A DNA stretch of 64,000 nt. Source: Thermoplasmatales archaeon I-plasma (GTDB taxonomy: Archaea; Thermoplasmatota; Thermoplasmata; Thermoplasmatales; GCA-001856825). Positions 41,154 through 50,384 of the stretch are shown piece by piece. The stretch lies in NCBI GenBank assembly GCA_001856825.1, contig ATMD01000004.1:490568-554567 (forward strand), in the 5' to 3' direction. The first letter of the stretch is position 1. Each line of letters begins with the position of its first letter. Both the position numbers and the translations under genes were made by a program. The notes under the pieces were generated by a model, which worked only from the letters and a program-made list of their open reading frames with translations, did not search any database and was not told the origin of the DNA.

Positions 41154-42374
41154 GTGGAACTTCCTTGGACAGAGAAATATAGACCAACACTGCTTACCCA
41201 GCTCAGAAGGGACAAGGCGGTAGAGGCTATGATTTCCTGGGCAAAGAAGTGGGAAAACGGAACACCCTCAAAGAAGGGCTTGATAATATACGGAGCCCCT
41301 GGTACAGGCAAGACGTCTTCTGCAATTGCACTAGCAAAGGAGATGGACTGGGAGTACGTTGAATTCAACGCATCTGACATCAGATCTAGGGACTTGATTG
41401 AGCAGAATGCCATAAAGGGCTCCTTTTATTCATCAATCTCGGACGTAAAGAATAGAAAGAAACTGATCGTGATGGACGAGGTAGATTCACTGTACGAAAG
41501 AAACATAGAGGGATCTGATGCTGGAGGCAAGGCAGCAATATCGAGCCTGCTTGAAAGAACGCTAAATCCAGTTATTTTGATTGCCAACGACCTATATGCC
41601 CTTAAATCATCCAGCACCGGGAAGGCTATTGCAGATAAGTGTGAAGTTGTAGAATTCAGGAGATACATGAAATCTCAGATCGCAACAGTCCTGAAGGAGA
41701 TACTGCAGAAGGAAGGGGTATACGCTTCTCCGGAAAGGATCAACGAGATTGCAGAAAACTCAAACGGAGACATGAGGGCTGCAATAAACGACATACAGGG
41801 TATCGGGGAATTCTATGGAACAGAAGAGAGGGACCTGACGCTGAGCGCCTACACTGTCATAAACGACATTCTTCATGGCCACAAGGAAGATGTTCGAACA
41901 ATAAAGTCCGAGATGATGAACATAGGAATGGACCCGAACGATTTCATACTTTACCTCATCGAGAACGTTTACCCTCTCCAGTACAGAGTAGATGACTTTG
42001 TCCTGGCTCTTAGGAACATAGGGAGGGCCGACCTATTTCTCGGAATGGTAGGCAAGAAGATGAACTACTCCCTCTGGTCATACGCAAACGACATGATGTC
42101 ATACGTTTCTAGACTCCAATTGAAGAGTGAAAGATTTGAAAAATTCTCTTTCCCATCCCTAATAAGGAATATGGGAGCGCTAAAGAAGTATAGGGGGATC
42201 AGAAAAGAATTCTCAACTGTCATGGCAAGATACATCCATAAATCAGAGGCATTCGTGAACAGGGATTCCCTCCCATATTTCTATTACCTACTTCAAAGAG
42301 ATGAAGAACTTAGAAAGCAGATTGAGGAGAGAACTGACCTGGATATGGAAGAAGTACTTTCACTTGATATCTGA
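41154..42374 (+). CDS. rfcL: Replication factor C large subunit
   Basis: A 406-residue clamp loader ATPase starting at GTG 41154 with LPWTEKYRPTLLTQL. Walker A is IYGAPGTGKTSSA near residue 43, Walker B LIVMDEVDSLYER, and a sensor region SNGDMRAAINDIQ follows. The C-terminal third forms the collar. It loads the PCNA sliding clamp with RfcS. The transcript appears leaderless. The 3' end overlaps the convergent Pop5-like gene by 15 nt. Confidence 0.95.
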   Translation: MELPWTEKYRPTLLTQLRRDKAVEAMISWAKKWENGTPSKKGLIIYGAPGTGKTSSAIALAKEMDWEYVEFNASDIRSRDLIEQNAIKGSFYSSISDVKNRKKLIVMDEVDSLYERNIEGSDAGGKAAISSLLERTLNPVILIANDLYALKSSSTGKAIADKCEVVEFRRYMKSQIATVLKEILQKEGVYASPERINEIAENSNGDMRAAINDIQGIGEFYGTEERDLTLSAYTVINDILHGHKEDVRTIKSEMMNIGMDPNDFILYLIENVYPLQYRVDDFVLALRNIGRADLFLGMVGKKMNYSLWSYANDMMSYVSRLQLKSERFEKFSFPSLIRNMGALKKYRGIRKEFSTVMARYIHKSEAFVNRDSLPYFYYLLQRDEELRKQIEERTDLDMEEVLSLDI

Positions 42375-42611
42375 TAGCTTTTTCCTGAGTGATTTCAGTG
42401 TCCCGGAAACCCTGTCTATTATTATGCCATTGTCGGCTGCTAATTCCCTCAGGTAGGGCAATTGAGTATGCCTGATTCTCATTGCTACTATCCCATGATA
42501 GTGCACTATCCTGGATTCATCCAGTATGCGAACCAGTTTGCGAACACTGTCTGAGGCCGGGTCGTTGAAGTGAACGTACCTCTTCCTGCCCGTCCTTTCC
42601 TTGACGGTCAT
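42360..42611 (-). CDS. Probable RNase P protein component 2 (Pop5-like)
   Basis: An 83-residue basic protein. It starts ERTGRKRYVHFND and ends GIIIDRVSGTLKSLRKKLSD; the (R)YVxF opening strand and the VSGTxKSxRxK end are the marks of Pop5/Rnp2. It is clearly shorter than the usual 110-130 residues, so the identification is tentative. It overlaps the tbp stop by 4 nt (ATGA), suggesting coupled expression. Confidence 0.55.
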   Translation of the reverse strand: MTVKERTGRKRYVHFNDPASDSVRKLVRILDESRIVHYHGIVAMRIRHTQLPYLRELAADNGIIIDRVSGTLKSLRKKLSDIK

Positions 42612-43165
42612 TTAACTGCTGTTATCTTCTCCAGGTCCTTCTTGAGGATCTTCACTGCCTGAGAAATTTCTCCCTTCTCCTTTGCCCCGGTACATACTAC
42701 CTTGCCGGAACCGAATAACAGTAGGACGACCTTTGGTTCCTCTATTCTATAAACGAGGCCAGGGAACTGCTCCGGCTCGTATTCCACATTCTCCAATCCC
42801 AGGGACATCGCTATGTTCGTGAGATTGAGCTGCATGTTCAGGTCATATACTGCAACTATGTTCTGGACAACGATGTCAGGGTTGCTGTTGACAGCTATTC
42901 CTGTCTTCTTAAGCTTGTCCACTATTGTGCTTATGGTCTTGTTTACAGAGTCAATTGTCTTCGCTCCCGTGCAGTTCACCTTTCCTGACCTGAATATCAG
43001 TACAGCTGTCTTTGGTTCAGACAATCTGTATATCAATCCAGGGAACTGCTCTGGTTCGTACTCTGATCCCTCTAGTGCAAGTGCAATTTTGCTCAGGTCC
43101 AGCTTATCGGCAAGTGATGTTGATGCGACTATGTTTTCAATTGCTATGTTCTCTTCTTCAGCCAT
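42608..43165 (-). CDS. tbp: TATA-box-binding protein
   Basis: A 185-residue TBP with the expected two direct repeats: IENIVASTSLADKLDLSKIA ... EPEQFPGLIYRLSEPK ... FRSGKVNCTGAK in the first and VQNIVAVYDLNMQLNLTNIA ... EPEQFPGLVYRIEEPK ... FGSGKVVCTGAK in the second. It starts archaeal transcription with TFB. The upstream region has strong TATA-like runs (43176-43197). It is followed by the Pop5-like gene. Confidence 0.97.
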   Translation of the reverse strand: MAEEENIAIENIVASTSLADKLDLSKIALALEGSEYEPEQFPGLIYRLSEPKTAVLIFRSGKVNCTGAKTIDSVNKTISTIVDKLKKTGIAVNSNPDIVVQNIVAVYDLNMQLNLTNIAMSLGLENVEYEPEQFPGLVYRIEEPKVVLLLFGSGKVVCTGAKEKGEISQAVKILKKDLEKITAVK

Positions 43166-43203
43166 AACGTTCGCAGTTTATATATAGTGTATATAAATAG
43201 TTA

Positions 43204-43224
43204 ATTGTAGCCTTAAGCTACAAT
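43204..43224. promoter_or_regulatory. Perfect 8 bp hairpin between icd and tbp
   Basis: ATTGTAGC (43204-43211) and GCTACAAT (43217-43224) with a CTTAA loop, two bases after the icd stop. It may be a terminator stem for icd or an operator upstream of the tbp promoter; there is no long T run after it. Confidence 0.45.
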
Positions 43225-43226
43225 CC

Positions 43227-44420
43227 TCACTTCTGAACCATATGCTGCACTATGCTTTCCGCGAATTCTGATGTCTTGAGTGATTTTACACCGAGGTGCC
43301 TAGCAAGGTCCTGTGGTACCTGCTTATCTCTCAGCGTGTTAACGAACGCTTTCTCTATCAAATCTGCAGGATCATTCCATTTGATGTACCTGAGGAGCAT
43401 AACTGCAGACAGTAGAAGGGAAGATGGATCAGCTACATCCAGGTTTGCGTACTTTGGAGCGGAACCGTGAACCGCCTCGAAGACTGCATAATTGTCACCC
43501 ATGTTTCCCGATGGAGCCACCCCAATACCACCAATCTGAGCTGCAAGAGCATCTGAAATATAGTCACCATTTAGGTTTGGGCACAGAATAATGTCGTATT
43601 CATCTGGCCGCAGCAGGATCTGCTGGAACATATTATCTGCTATCCTGTCCTTGATCACGATCTTGCCCTGCACACTCTTTCCTGCAAGGTCGGTTTCAGT
43701 GACCACCTTGTCTCCGTAGCCTTTGGCGGCCTCATAGGCCCATTCCTTGAATGCGCCCTCTGTATACTTCATAATGTTCCCCTTGTGCATTATGGTCACG
43801 CTTTTCCTACCGTTCAAGAGCGCATAATCTATCGCCATCTTTGAAATTCTTGACGTTCCAAACTTGCTGATCGGCTTTATCCCAATTCCAGAGCCCTTCC
43901 TGATATTGTATCCTAGTTTGCTTATTAGCTCTATGACCTGCTCTGCCTCTTTGCTGTTTGAGGGGAATTCTATTCCCATGTAAACATCCTCTGTATTTTC
44001 CCTGAAGACTACCATGTCGACCTTCTCTGGATTTTTGAGTGGACTGGGCAATCCCGGGTAATACTTCACTGGTCTCACGTTTGCGTACAGGTCCATTATT
44101 TGTCTAAGTGTAACATTGATGCTTCTGAAGCCCCCTCCTACTGGTGTTGTCAGAGGCCCCTTCAGTGAAATCCTGTACTCCGTCATTTTCTTTACAGTAT
44201 CGTCCGGCAAAGGCGTATTATACTTTGATATGGCCTTCTCCCCTGCCATCAGCTCAATCCAGTTAATCTTCCTTTTAGATCCATAAGCGATCTTTATCGC
44301 TTCGTCAACAACCTTCTTAGTCGCGCGAGTGATGTCAGGTCCTATACCATCACCTACAACGTATGGAATATCTACAATATTAGGTACGTTTAGACCATTA
44401 TTATCAACGGTAATTTTCAT
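43227..44420 (-). CDS. icd: Isocitrate dehydrogenase
   Basis: A 397-residue decarboxylating dehydrogenase. YVVGDGIGPDITRATKKVVDEA near the N-terminus, LKGPLTTPVGGGFRSINVTLRQ with the substrate serine/arginines, VFRENTEDVYMGIEF, IMHKGNIMKYTEGAF, and NLNGDYISDALAAQIGGIGVAPSGNMGD give a complete active site. The coenzyme is probably NADP, judging from archaeal relatives. It works with citrate synthase (32 kb) in the oxidative TCA branch. Confidence 0.95.
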   Translation of the reverse strand: MKITVDNNGLNVPNIVDIPYVVGDGIGPDITRATKKVVDEAIKIAYGSKRKINWIELMAGEKAISKYNTPLPDDTVKKMTEYRISLKGPLTTPVGGGFRSINVTLRQIMDLYANVRPVKYYPGLPSPLKNPEKVDMVVFRENTEDVYMGIEFPSNSKEAEQVIELISKLGYNIRKGSGIGIKPISKFGTSRISKMAIDYALLNGRKSVTIMHKGNIMKYTEGAFKEWAYEAAKGYGDKVVTETDLAGKSVQGKIVIKDRIADNMFQQILLRPDEYDIILCPNLNGDYISDALAAQIGGIGVAPSGNMGDNYAVFEAVHGSAPKYANLDVADPSSLLLSAVMLLRYIKWNDPADLIEKAFVNTLRDKQVPQDLARHLGVKSLKTSEFAESIVQHMVQK

Positions 44421-44528
44421 AGGTATCGTGCCTATATCTGCTCCTCTTATAAATGATTAGTCTGGTACCATGCAGATGCAAATTTTAACATAGTTCTGGA
44501 TTATGTAGAAAGAGAGAGTGCAATATCG

Positions 44529-45764
44529 ATGGTGGAGAGACTTAGAGGGTTCAGGGATTTCTATCCTGAGGAACAAGAAATCAGGAGCGAGATTTTCAGG
44601 ATAATGAAAGAATCCTGCAGGCAGTTCGGGTTCAGGGAGATAGATGCCCCGTCTGTTGAGAGCGTAGAGCTATTCGCAAACAAATCTGGGATGGAAATAA
44701 TGAACCAGATGTTTTCTTTCAGCGACAAGGGTGGGAGAGATGTCACGCTAATTCCAGAGTTCACTCCAACGCTCTCAAGAATGGTCGCGGCGAGAAAGGA
44801 CCTGGTAAAACCATTGAAATGGTTCAGTATCGAAAAATTCTGGAGATATGAAGAACCCCAGTCTGGGAGACAGAGGGAATTCTACCAGCTGAATGCTGAC
44901 ATTATAGGGAGTGAAAGTTATCTTGCTGATGCAGAAGTGATATCACTCGGCGGTTACGTCCTTAGGCGCCTGGAGATAGCAGGTTATTCAAGAATCAGGC
45001 TTAGCTCGAGGGTCCTGATAGACAGGCTAATCGAAAAAATGTTGCCGGGAAAGAAGCAGGATGTCTACTACATACTGGATAGATGGTCCAAGATATCTCC
45101 GAATGACAGGGACTCATTTATGGAGGAGAAGGGACTGGATAAGGACGCCGTATTATCATTTACCAACGGGAATATATTGAATGGACTTGAGGATCAGGAG
45201 TTGCAGAATCTTTACAGCATTATAGATTACGTCAAGTCTTCTGTAGGGGCCTCAATAGAAATAGACCTGAAGATAGTGAGGGGAATAGCGTACTATACCG
45301 GCTGTGTGTTTGAAGCGTCCGATACGGAAGACAAATTCAGGGCGATACTAGGTGGAGGTAGGTACGATAGCGTAATTGCACAACTGGGGGGCGAAAATAC
45401 CCCAGCAACCGGCTTTGCAATGGGAGATGCGGTACTTGAAAATATTCTAAAAGCAAAGGGGCTGTGGAACAGGAAGAAGGAGCCGCAGGTATTTCTGGCA
45501 CCGGTAGATCTTCCAGGAAGGTCTTTTGCGGTCAAGGTGGCATCCGAAATCAGGAGTCTTGGCATAAGGGTAGACCTGAATGTGACGGAAAGAGGGATAA
45601 GCAAGCAGCTTGATTACGCTTCAAAAATGGGGTATGAGTATGCGGCAATCCTTGGAGAAAATGAGGCAAAAAAAGGGTCAATTTCCCTGAAAAATATGTT
45701 AACAGGCCAGCAGATGGAGATTGAGCTCAGAAACATAAAGCAACTTCTAGATATCATAAAGTAG
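44529..45764 (+). CDS. hisS: Histidyl-tRNA synthetase
   Basis: A 411-residue class II synthetase. Motif 1 region is LRGFRDFYPEEQEIR, motif 2 EKFWRYEEPQSGRQREFYQLNADIIG, histidine A motif YYTGCVFEAS and motif 3 GGGRYDSVIAQLGGENTPATGFAMG. A C-terminal anticodon-binding domain follows (PQVFLAPVDLPGRSFAVKVA). It charges tRNA-His. Confidence 0.96.
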   Translation: MVERLRGFRDFYPEEQEIRSEIFRIMKESCRQFGFREIDAPSVESVELFANKSGMEIMNQMFSFSDKGGRDVTLIPEFTPTLSRMVAARKDLVKPLKWFSIEKFWRYEEPQSGRQREFYQLNADIIGSESYLADAEVISLGGYVLRRLEIAGYSRIRLSSRVLIDRLIEKMLPGKKQDVYYILDRWSKISPNDRDSFMEEKGLDKDAVLSFTNGNILNGLEDQELQNLYSIIDYVKSSVGASIEIDLKIVRGIAYYTGCVFEASDTEDKFRAILGGGRYDSVIAQLGGENTPATGFAMGDAVLENILKAKGLWNRKKEPQVFLAPVDLPGRSFAVKVASEIRSLGIRVDLNVTERGISKQLDYASKMGYEYAAILGENEAKKGSISLKNMLTGQQMEIELRNIKQLLDIIK

Positions 45765-45830
45765 TTTCATGGCTGGAGGCGGCATTAATCCAAGAAACTT
45801 TTATAGTTACCAACGAATAACGAACCATAG

Positions 45831-46016
45831 ATGGACTCCCTCGAAGATAAGATAGTTCACAGGAAGATAGGGAGAAATACTAATCTCACTGTAAAGGAAA
45901 TCCTGGATATGGTTGAAGAAGTCAGGAGACAGTATCCGGAGAGAGAGGTTTTCTTCGACGGTGACGAATTCGCTATTTGTTCTAGAAAGAAGAAGAAGCA
46001 GGTTTTCACAGTTTGA
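45831..46016 (+). CDS. Small conserved-looking protein
   Basis: A 61-residue protein (MDSLEDKIVHRKIGRNTN..., ending KKKKQVFTV) with helical centre and basic end. A TATA-like CTTTTATAGTTAC (about 45798-45810) is placed about 25 bp before the ATG, supporting real expression. No known domain is recognised. The 3' end converges with, and overlaps by 11 nt, hutH. Confidence 0.55.
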   Translation: MDSLEDKIVHRKIGRNTNLTVKEILDMVEEVRRQYPEREVFFDGDEFAICSRKKKKQVFTV

Positions 46017-47499
46017 TGGGAATCTCCTCCAGCATTTTGTTGGAATTCATCATTGTGGTGATTTTCTCTATAAGGGTAGTGGTTTCCATGTCCCCCTTGA
46101 ATTCTCCTATCGTATCGTTCATAATAGAAAATGCCGTATTGAGGTTCTTGCCTGAAACACCGTATTTTTCCATCCCTCTGTAGGCTGTTAGCATCTCTAT
46201 AGCTATGATTCCCTTTACATTATTGACAATCTCCCTCATTTTCCTGGTTGAAGTGCCTCCCATTGAGTTGTGGTCTTCCTGATTTGCCGATGTTGGAATA
46301 TTGTCCGCAGACGACGGATAAGCTAGAACCTTGTTTTCGTTGCAAAGTGCGGCCGAAACGTACTGGGGAATCATCAACCCCGATTCTACCCCTGGTCTAT
46401 CCGCCAGGAATGGGGCCAGTCCTGAAAGGGATTTATCTAGTGCCCTAAATACCCTCCTTTCTGAGATGTTTCCCAATTCAGTCAGTGCAATTGAAAGATA
46501 ATCTGCGGCAAGTGCAAGTGGCTCTCCGTGGAAATTGCATCCAGACGTGATTTCTTTTAGAACCAGAGGATTGTCAGTGGCTGAATTCAGTTCTATATCA
46601 ACAATTCCCTTTACATAATTCATTGTCTGGAGTACTGAGCCAAGAACTGTGGGGATACACCTAAGGGAATAGGCATCCTGGACCTTTGATTCAGTCCCGT
46701 TCCGTATCCTCTCGCTCCCTTCCACGAACGATCTGAGCGCACTGGCAACGATACCCTGTTCGGCAAAAGGTCTTGCCTCGAAAAGGCCACAGTCAAGAGC
46801 CTTCTCTGTGGCGCTAAGTAAATGCATTGACATACCTGCAGCTATTATGGAATGTTTGAAGAGGTTGAGAGAGTCGTAGAGGCCGAGAGAGAGGTTTGCT
46901 AGCATGTATGACGTTCCATTGATTAACGAAATACCTTCCTTTGCTTCAAGTGAAATGGGCTTCAGTTCCACTTTCGAAAATACCTTCTCTGCTTCCACTA
47001 TCTTTCCCTTTTCTATGAACCTCCCTTCACCTATCAAGGCAAGTGCGAGGTGTGCAAGTGGAGACAAATCACCTGAGGAACCAACGCTCCCTTTTTCCGG
47101 GATGTATGGAATGACATTTGAGTTAAGCATGTCAAGGAGTGACTGTATCAACTCGAGCCTTACTCCTGAATATCCCTTGCTTAGTGAGTTGGCCCTCACC
47201 AGCATCATTGCCCTCACCGTCCTAGTGTCGAGCGGTTTGCCAAATCCAGAAGAGTGCGATCGGATAAGATTAGTCTGGAGTTCATTTATCTTATCAAGAT
47301 CGATTCTTTCGCTGATCAAGTCCCCAAACCCTGTGGTAACACCGTAAATTGGCTTTCCAGCGGTTATCAGTTTGTCAATTCTCTCTCTGCTTGACTTTAC
47401 GCGGTTCACGGCACCCTTAGATATAACAACTTTCTCCATTCTGTCAGAAACCTTTACTACCTGATCGAGAGTCAAGTCGTTGCCCGTGAGTATTATCAT
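46006..47499 (-). CDS. hutH: Histidine ammonia-lyase
   Basis: A 497-residue MIO-type lyase. The prosthetic-group triad is at residues 141-143 in EKGSVGSSGDLSPLAH; it reads Ser-Ser-Gly instead of the usual Ala-Ser-Gly, a variant allowed by the family pattern. YGVTTGFGDL near residue 52 carries the active-site tyrosine and NCHGE-type SGCNFHGEPLA and SANQEDHNSMGG are also present. It deaminates histidine to urocanate. The ftcD gene at the left edge covers the last step of the same pathway; hutU and hutI are not in the window. Confidence 0.93.
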   Translation of the reverse strand: MIILTGNDLTLDQVVKVSDRMEKVVISKGAVNRVKSSRERIDKLITAGKPIYGVTTGFGDLISERIDLDKINELQTNLIRSHSSGFGKPLDTRTVRAMMLVRANSLSKGYSGVRLELIQSLLDMLNSNVIPYIPEKGSVGSSGDLSPLAHLALALIGEGRFIEKGKIVEAEKVFSKVELKPISLEAKEGISLINGTSYMLANLSLGLYDSLNLFKHSIIAAGMSMHLLSATEKALDCGLFEARPFAEQGIVASALRSFVEGSERIRNGTESKVQDAYSLRCIPTVLGSVLQTMNYVKGIVDIELNSATDNPLVLKEITSGCNFHGEPLALAADYLSIALTELGNISERRVFRALDKSLSGLAPFLADRPGVESGLMIPQYVSAALCNENKVLAYPSSADNIPTSANQEDHNSMGGTSTRKMREIVNNVKGIIAIEMLTAYRGMEKYGVSGKNLNTAFSIMNDTIGEFKGDMETTTLIEKITTMMNSNKMLEEIPIKL

Positions 47500-47724
47500 A
47501 ACTTGAGATTGCTGACGGGAATAAATAATGATACTTTCCTTTATAGATCATTCTCTACAAGGAATCAAACAGTTCTGGATAGCCTGCAATTTGTCATTCT
47601 CTCGTAAGGTACCGATGACTGTTGTTGAAGCAATTTTTAGAATAACGGACCTTCTGGGTTCCCAAACCGAATAATGAAACAGACCTTCTTGGTGCAATAT
47701 TCCTGCAAAGTAGTGCTGTCCTTT

Positions 47725-48066
47725 TTACCTTACTCCCTTTAGTTCACTGTAGAAGTCATTCATTTTGACAGCTTCCATAAGGGCAGGTGAACCGTCCATA
47801 AGAAAAGAGACGAAGGCCACCTCTATGAGCTCTTCGTAAGTAGCACCTGATTCAATGGCAAGTTTAAGATGATAGGAAAGGCACCATTCACACTTCTTTG
47901 TCAAGGAGAGTGCAACAAACATGAGCTCCTTGTATTTTTGAGGTATCGTCCCATCCTTCAGGATGCTCTCCACTAGTTGTGAATAATTTTTTGCAACGTC
48001 TCCCTTCTGTTTTAGGATGCTTTCGAACAGGTCCTGAACCTCCTTGAGCCTTCCTTGGGCTTCCAT
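47725..48066 (-). CDS. Carboxymuconolactone decarboxylase/AhpD-like protein
   Basis: A 113-residue helical protein with the redox motif CEWCLSYH (CxxCxxxH) near residue 65 in the pattern LSLTKKCEWCLSYHLKLAIESGAT. AhpD-like proteins use the two cysteines as a peroxidase or reductase site. The 225 bp between this gene and hutH have no gene. A link with the nearby mercury-type genes is possible but unproved. Confidence 0.85.
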   Translation of the reverse strand: MEAQGRLKEVQDLFESILKQKGDVAKNYSQLVESILKDGTIPQKYKELMFVALSLTKKCEWCLSYHLKLAIESGATYEELIEVAFVSFLMDGSPALMEAVKMNDFYSELKGVR

Positions 48067-48163
48067 GTTCTATAAATTAATGGCAATGATTTAACCCTGT
48101 TGTAGTTTTACCAGTGATCAGGTCAAAGAATGAGCGAGGGACAAAGACCGTCATTGGTATTGT

Positions 48164-48547
48164 CTAAATGACCAGTGTGTCAAGCAAACCGACAAGTTCA
48201 TTCTCAAATTTCTTTATGCTGTTTGCGCCAGCTACTTCAAATTTCTTTGCAATTTCTGATGATAAAACAAGGCGGACCCTGGTCTTTCCCCTGTCCTCGT
48301 ATGCAACCATCTTGCAGGGAAGGAATAAGCCGTTAGTATCGTCCTCCCCTATAAGCTCCTTAGCTGCCTGAGGCTTGCATATCTCGTATATGTGATATCT
48401 CTTGAATTCGAAGTTCAAAGCCTTTCTTAGTATGCTCTTTACATCAACATCAGCTACTATAACGTACCCTCCATCTTTTAAATGGAAGAGCAAGCTCTCA
48501 ATTATGTCGTCAAAATTTCCTTCAAATTCTCTTTCCACAAAGAGCAT
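48164..48547 (-). CDS. DUF302 family protein
   Basis: With ATG 48547 (MLFVEREFEGNFDDII) the product has about 127 residues and matches DUF302 in its usual start, in DGGYVIVADVDVKSIL and in YHIYEICKPQAAKELI with its conserved cysteine, followed by GLFLPCKMVAYEDRG. The longer frame from 48634 adds 29 unrelated residues. A TATA-like AACTTTATTGC lies about 26 bp upstream of the chosen ATG. DUF302 proteins often occur near sulfur or metal-stress genes; function is unknown. Confidence 0.8.
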   Translation of the reverse strand: MLFVEREFEGNFDDIIESLLFHLKDGGYVIVADVDVKSILRKALNFEFKRYHIYEICKPQAAKELIGEDDTNGLFLPCKMVAYEDRGKTRVRLVLSSEIAKKFEVAGANSIKKFENELVGLLDTLVI

Positions 48548-48696
48548 TGAAGGAAGATGAAAAAGGGGTGCAATAAAGTTATGTATCCCTTCTAGCAGAA
48601 TTCCTACTCTTGGATTAAGCCGTCTCTTGACCAAGATTTGGAGAATTCCTTCCTAATACAGCTTTATTGATCGTCTCCTTTATCAGCATAATGCAA

Positions 48697-50133
48697 TCAC
48701 TCCACGCAACAAGCCATTTTTGAAATGTCCCTTATAAATGACTGGGCTGCCAGTTTTACTCCCTCTGAAAATGATGGAAAGATGTGGCTTGTGGATATTA
48801 CGTCGTCTATTGTATAGCCGTTCCTCACCGCATACGCCCCCTCAGTTATGATATCTGTTGCATTAGGAGCAAGAATTTGCATCCCTACTATCCTGTTATC
48901 CTTTGGATCTACGACTATTTTTATCAACCCTTCCGTCTCTCCCGTAATGCTCGCTTTCGTCAGATTCAAGAGAGAGAATGTCCTGGTTGAACATGATCCA
49001 TTCATTTTTGAGAATTCCCTTTCTGTCATTCCAACACCTGCAACTTGAGGGTTCGTGAATACAGCCCAGGTTGTTGAATTGTAATCAATCTTTATGTTCT
49101 CTCCGAAGATGTTGCTCACCGCTACAACCCCCTCCCTTGCAGCCAGCGTTTCTAGGAACATATTTTTGGAGACACAATCTCCCGCTGCATATATCCCAGA
49201 TGCCGACGTTTTCATCGTATCTGATGTAATAATGAGCCCTCTTGGATCTGTTTTAACGTCGACCCTTTCCAGGTTCAAGTATTCGGTATTAGGCTGTCTT
49301 CCGGTAGCTACAATGATTTCCTTTACAGTTATCTTCTCATTCCCTTTGTGAGTTATGACATCTAATGATTTCCAGTTGCCAGACCGGCTTACGGCACTGA
49401 CTCTTGCCCTCAGGTAGAATCTCATCCCTTCGCTTTCAAGTTCCTTTTTAAGTGCTTCCCTAATTTCTCCTTCTGTTTGTGGCAATATGGAGTCCATTGC
49501 CTCTATCACAATCACCTTGGACCCGAAATGCAGGAGTGCCTGTCCTATCTCCAGCCCAATCGCACCTCCACCTATTATCGCGACGGATTCAGGCAGTTCA
49601 TTCATTTCCCAGATAGTATCGCTTGTGATAAATCCAGTATTGCTAAGCCCTTTAATGTTTGGTATTGACGGGTGTGATCCAGTTGCAATTAGTATGTTTG
49701 AACCTGACACCTTCCCAACTTCTTTCCCGTCCGGACCCGTTATAACAACAGTTTTCTTGTCCAAGAATGAGCCGAGTCCGGTGAAAAGCTTTACGTTACT
49801 ATAATTTTCTATTACTTTGACGTACTTACTGTCCCTCGCATGACTAACATACGATCTAAGACCTTCCATTATCTTTGAAAAGTCATATTTGACTTCTGTC
49901 TCGTGCAGTCCTGGCATTCTCGGGTGTGCTGGCTTGAAAACGGAATGTGACGCCTCAAGGAGATATTTTGAGGGTACGCAACCAACATTTACGCAAGTTC
50001 CTCCAATAGGTCCGGTTCCAACCATAGCTATAGTCATTTCGCCATTGCTGAGCTCTGATGCCTTTATAGCTGCAGAAAATGCAGCAGCCCCTCTTCCAAT
50101 TATCACAAGGTCGAACTTCTCTGGTTCACTCAT
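48697..50133 (-). CDS. merA: Mercuric reductase-like flavoprotein
   Basis: A 478-residue FAD/NAD(P) disulfide reductase. The FAD motif is LVIIGRGAAAFSAAIKA, the redox pair is in GGTCVNVGCVPSKYLLEA, NAD(P)-binding is VAIIGGGAIGLEIGQALL, and the C-terminus ends MACCVE with the vicinal Cys-Cys pair that marks MerA and delivers Hg(II) to the active site. It has no N-terminal HMA domain; that domain is the separate protein encoded 17 bp upstream. The two should be co-transcribed. Confidence 0.9.
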   Translation of the reverse strand: MSEPEKFDLVIIGRGAAAFSAAIKASELSNGEMTIAMVGTGPIGGTCVNVGCVPSKYLLEASHSVFKPAHPRMPGLHETEVKYDFSKIMEGLRSYVSHARDSKYVKVIENYSNVKLFTGLGSFLDKKTVVITGPDGKEVGKVSGSNILIATGSHPSIPNIKGLSNTGFITSDTIWEMNELPESVAIIGGGAIGLEIGQALLHFGSKVIVIEAMDSILPQTEGEIREALKKELESEGMRFYLRARVSAVSRSGNWKSLDVITHKGNEKITVKEIIVATGRQPNTEYLNLERVDVKTDPRGLIITSDTMKTSASGIYAAGDCVSKNMFLETLAAREGVVAVSNIFGENIKIDYNSTTWAVFTNPQVAGVGMTEREFSKMNGSCSTRTFSLLNLTKASITGETEGLIKIVVDPKDNRIVGMQILAPNATDIITEGAYAVRNGYTIDDVISTSHIFPSFSEGVKLAAQSFIRDISKMACCVE

Positions 50134-50150
50134 TTAGAGCTTTCTCCTCT

Positions 50151-50384
50151 TCAGTCGTTTATTATAATGGCCTTATAGTGGGAAGGTCTCGTAAAAACTT
50201 CGTTTCTCAGAAGCTCCTCAGGTTTTACCTCTTTGTTGTTGATATTAACCTCTCCTGTTCCATCCTTAAGTGACACTTTGACATCTATGACCCCTTTCTG
50301 CTTCTTGAGGCCTGCAGTTACAGTTGAAACGCAATCGTCACAGGTCATTCCATATATTCTCAGTTTTACCTTTTCCTTTTCCAT
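50151..50384 (-). CDS. Heavy-metal-associated (HMA) protein
   Basis: A 77-residue protein with the metal-binding motif RIYGMTCDDCVSTV (C15 and C18) and the ferredoxin-like fold of MerP/CopZ (VSLKDGTGEVNINNKEVKPEEL). There is no signal peptide, so it is cytosolic. It lies immediately upstream of merA and probably hands Hg(II) to it, replacing the N-terminal domain fused to MerA in many bacteria. Confidence 0.9.
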   Translation of the reverse strand: MEKEKVKLRIYGMTCDDCVSTVTAGLKKQKGVIDVKVSLKDGTGEVNINNKEVKPEELLRNEVFTRPSHYKAIIIND

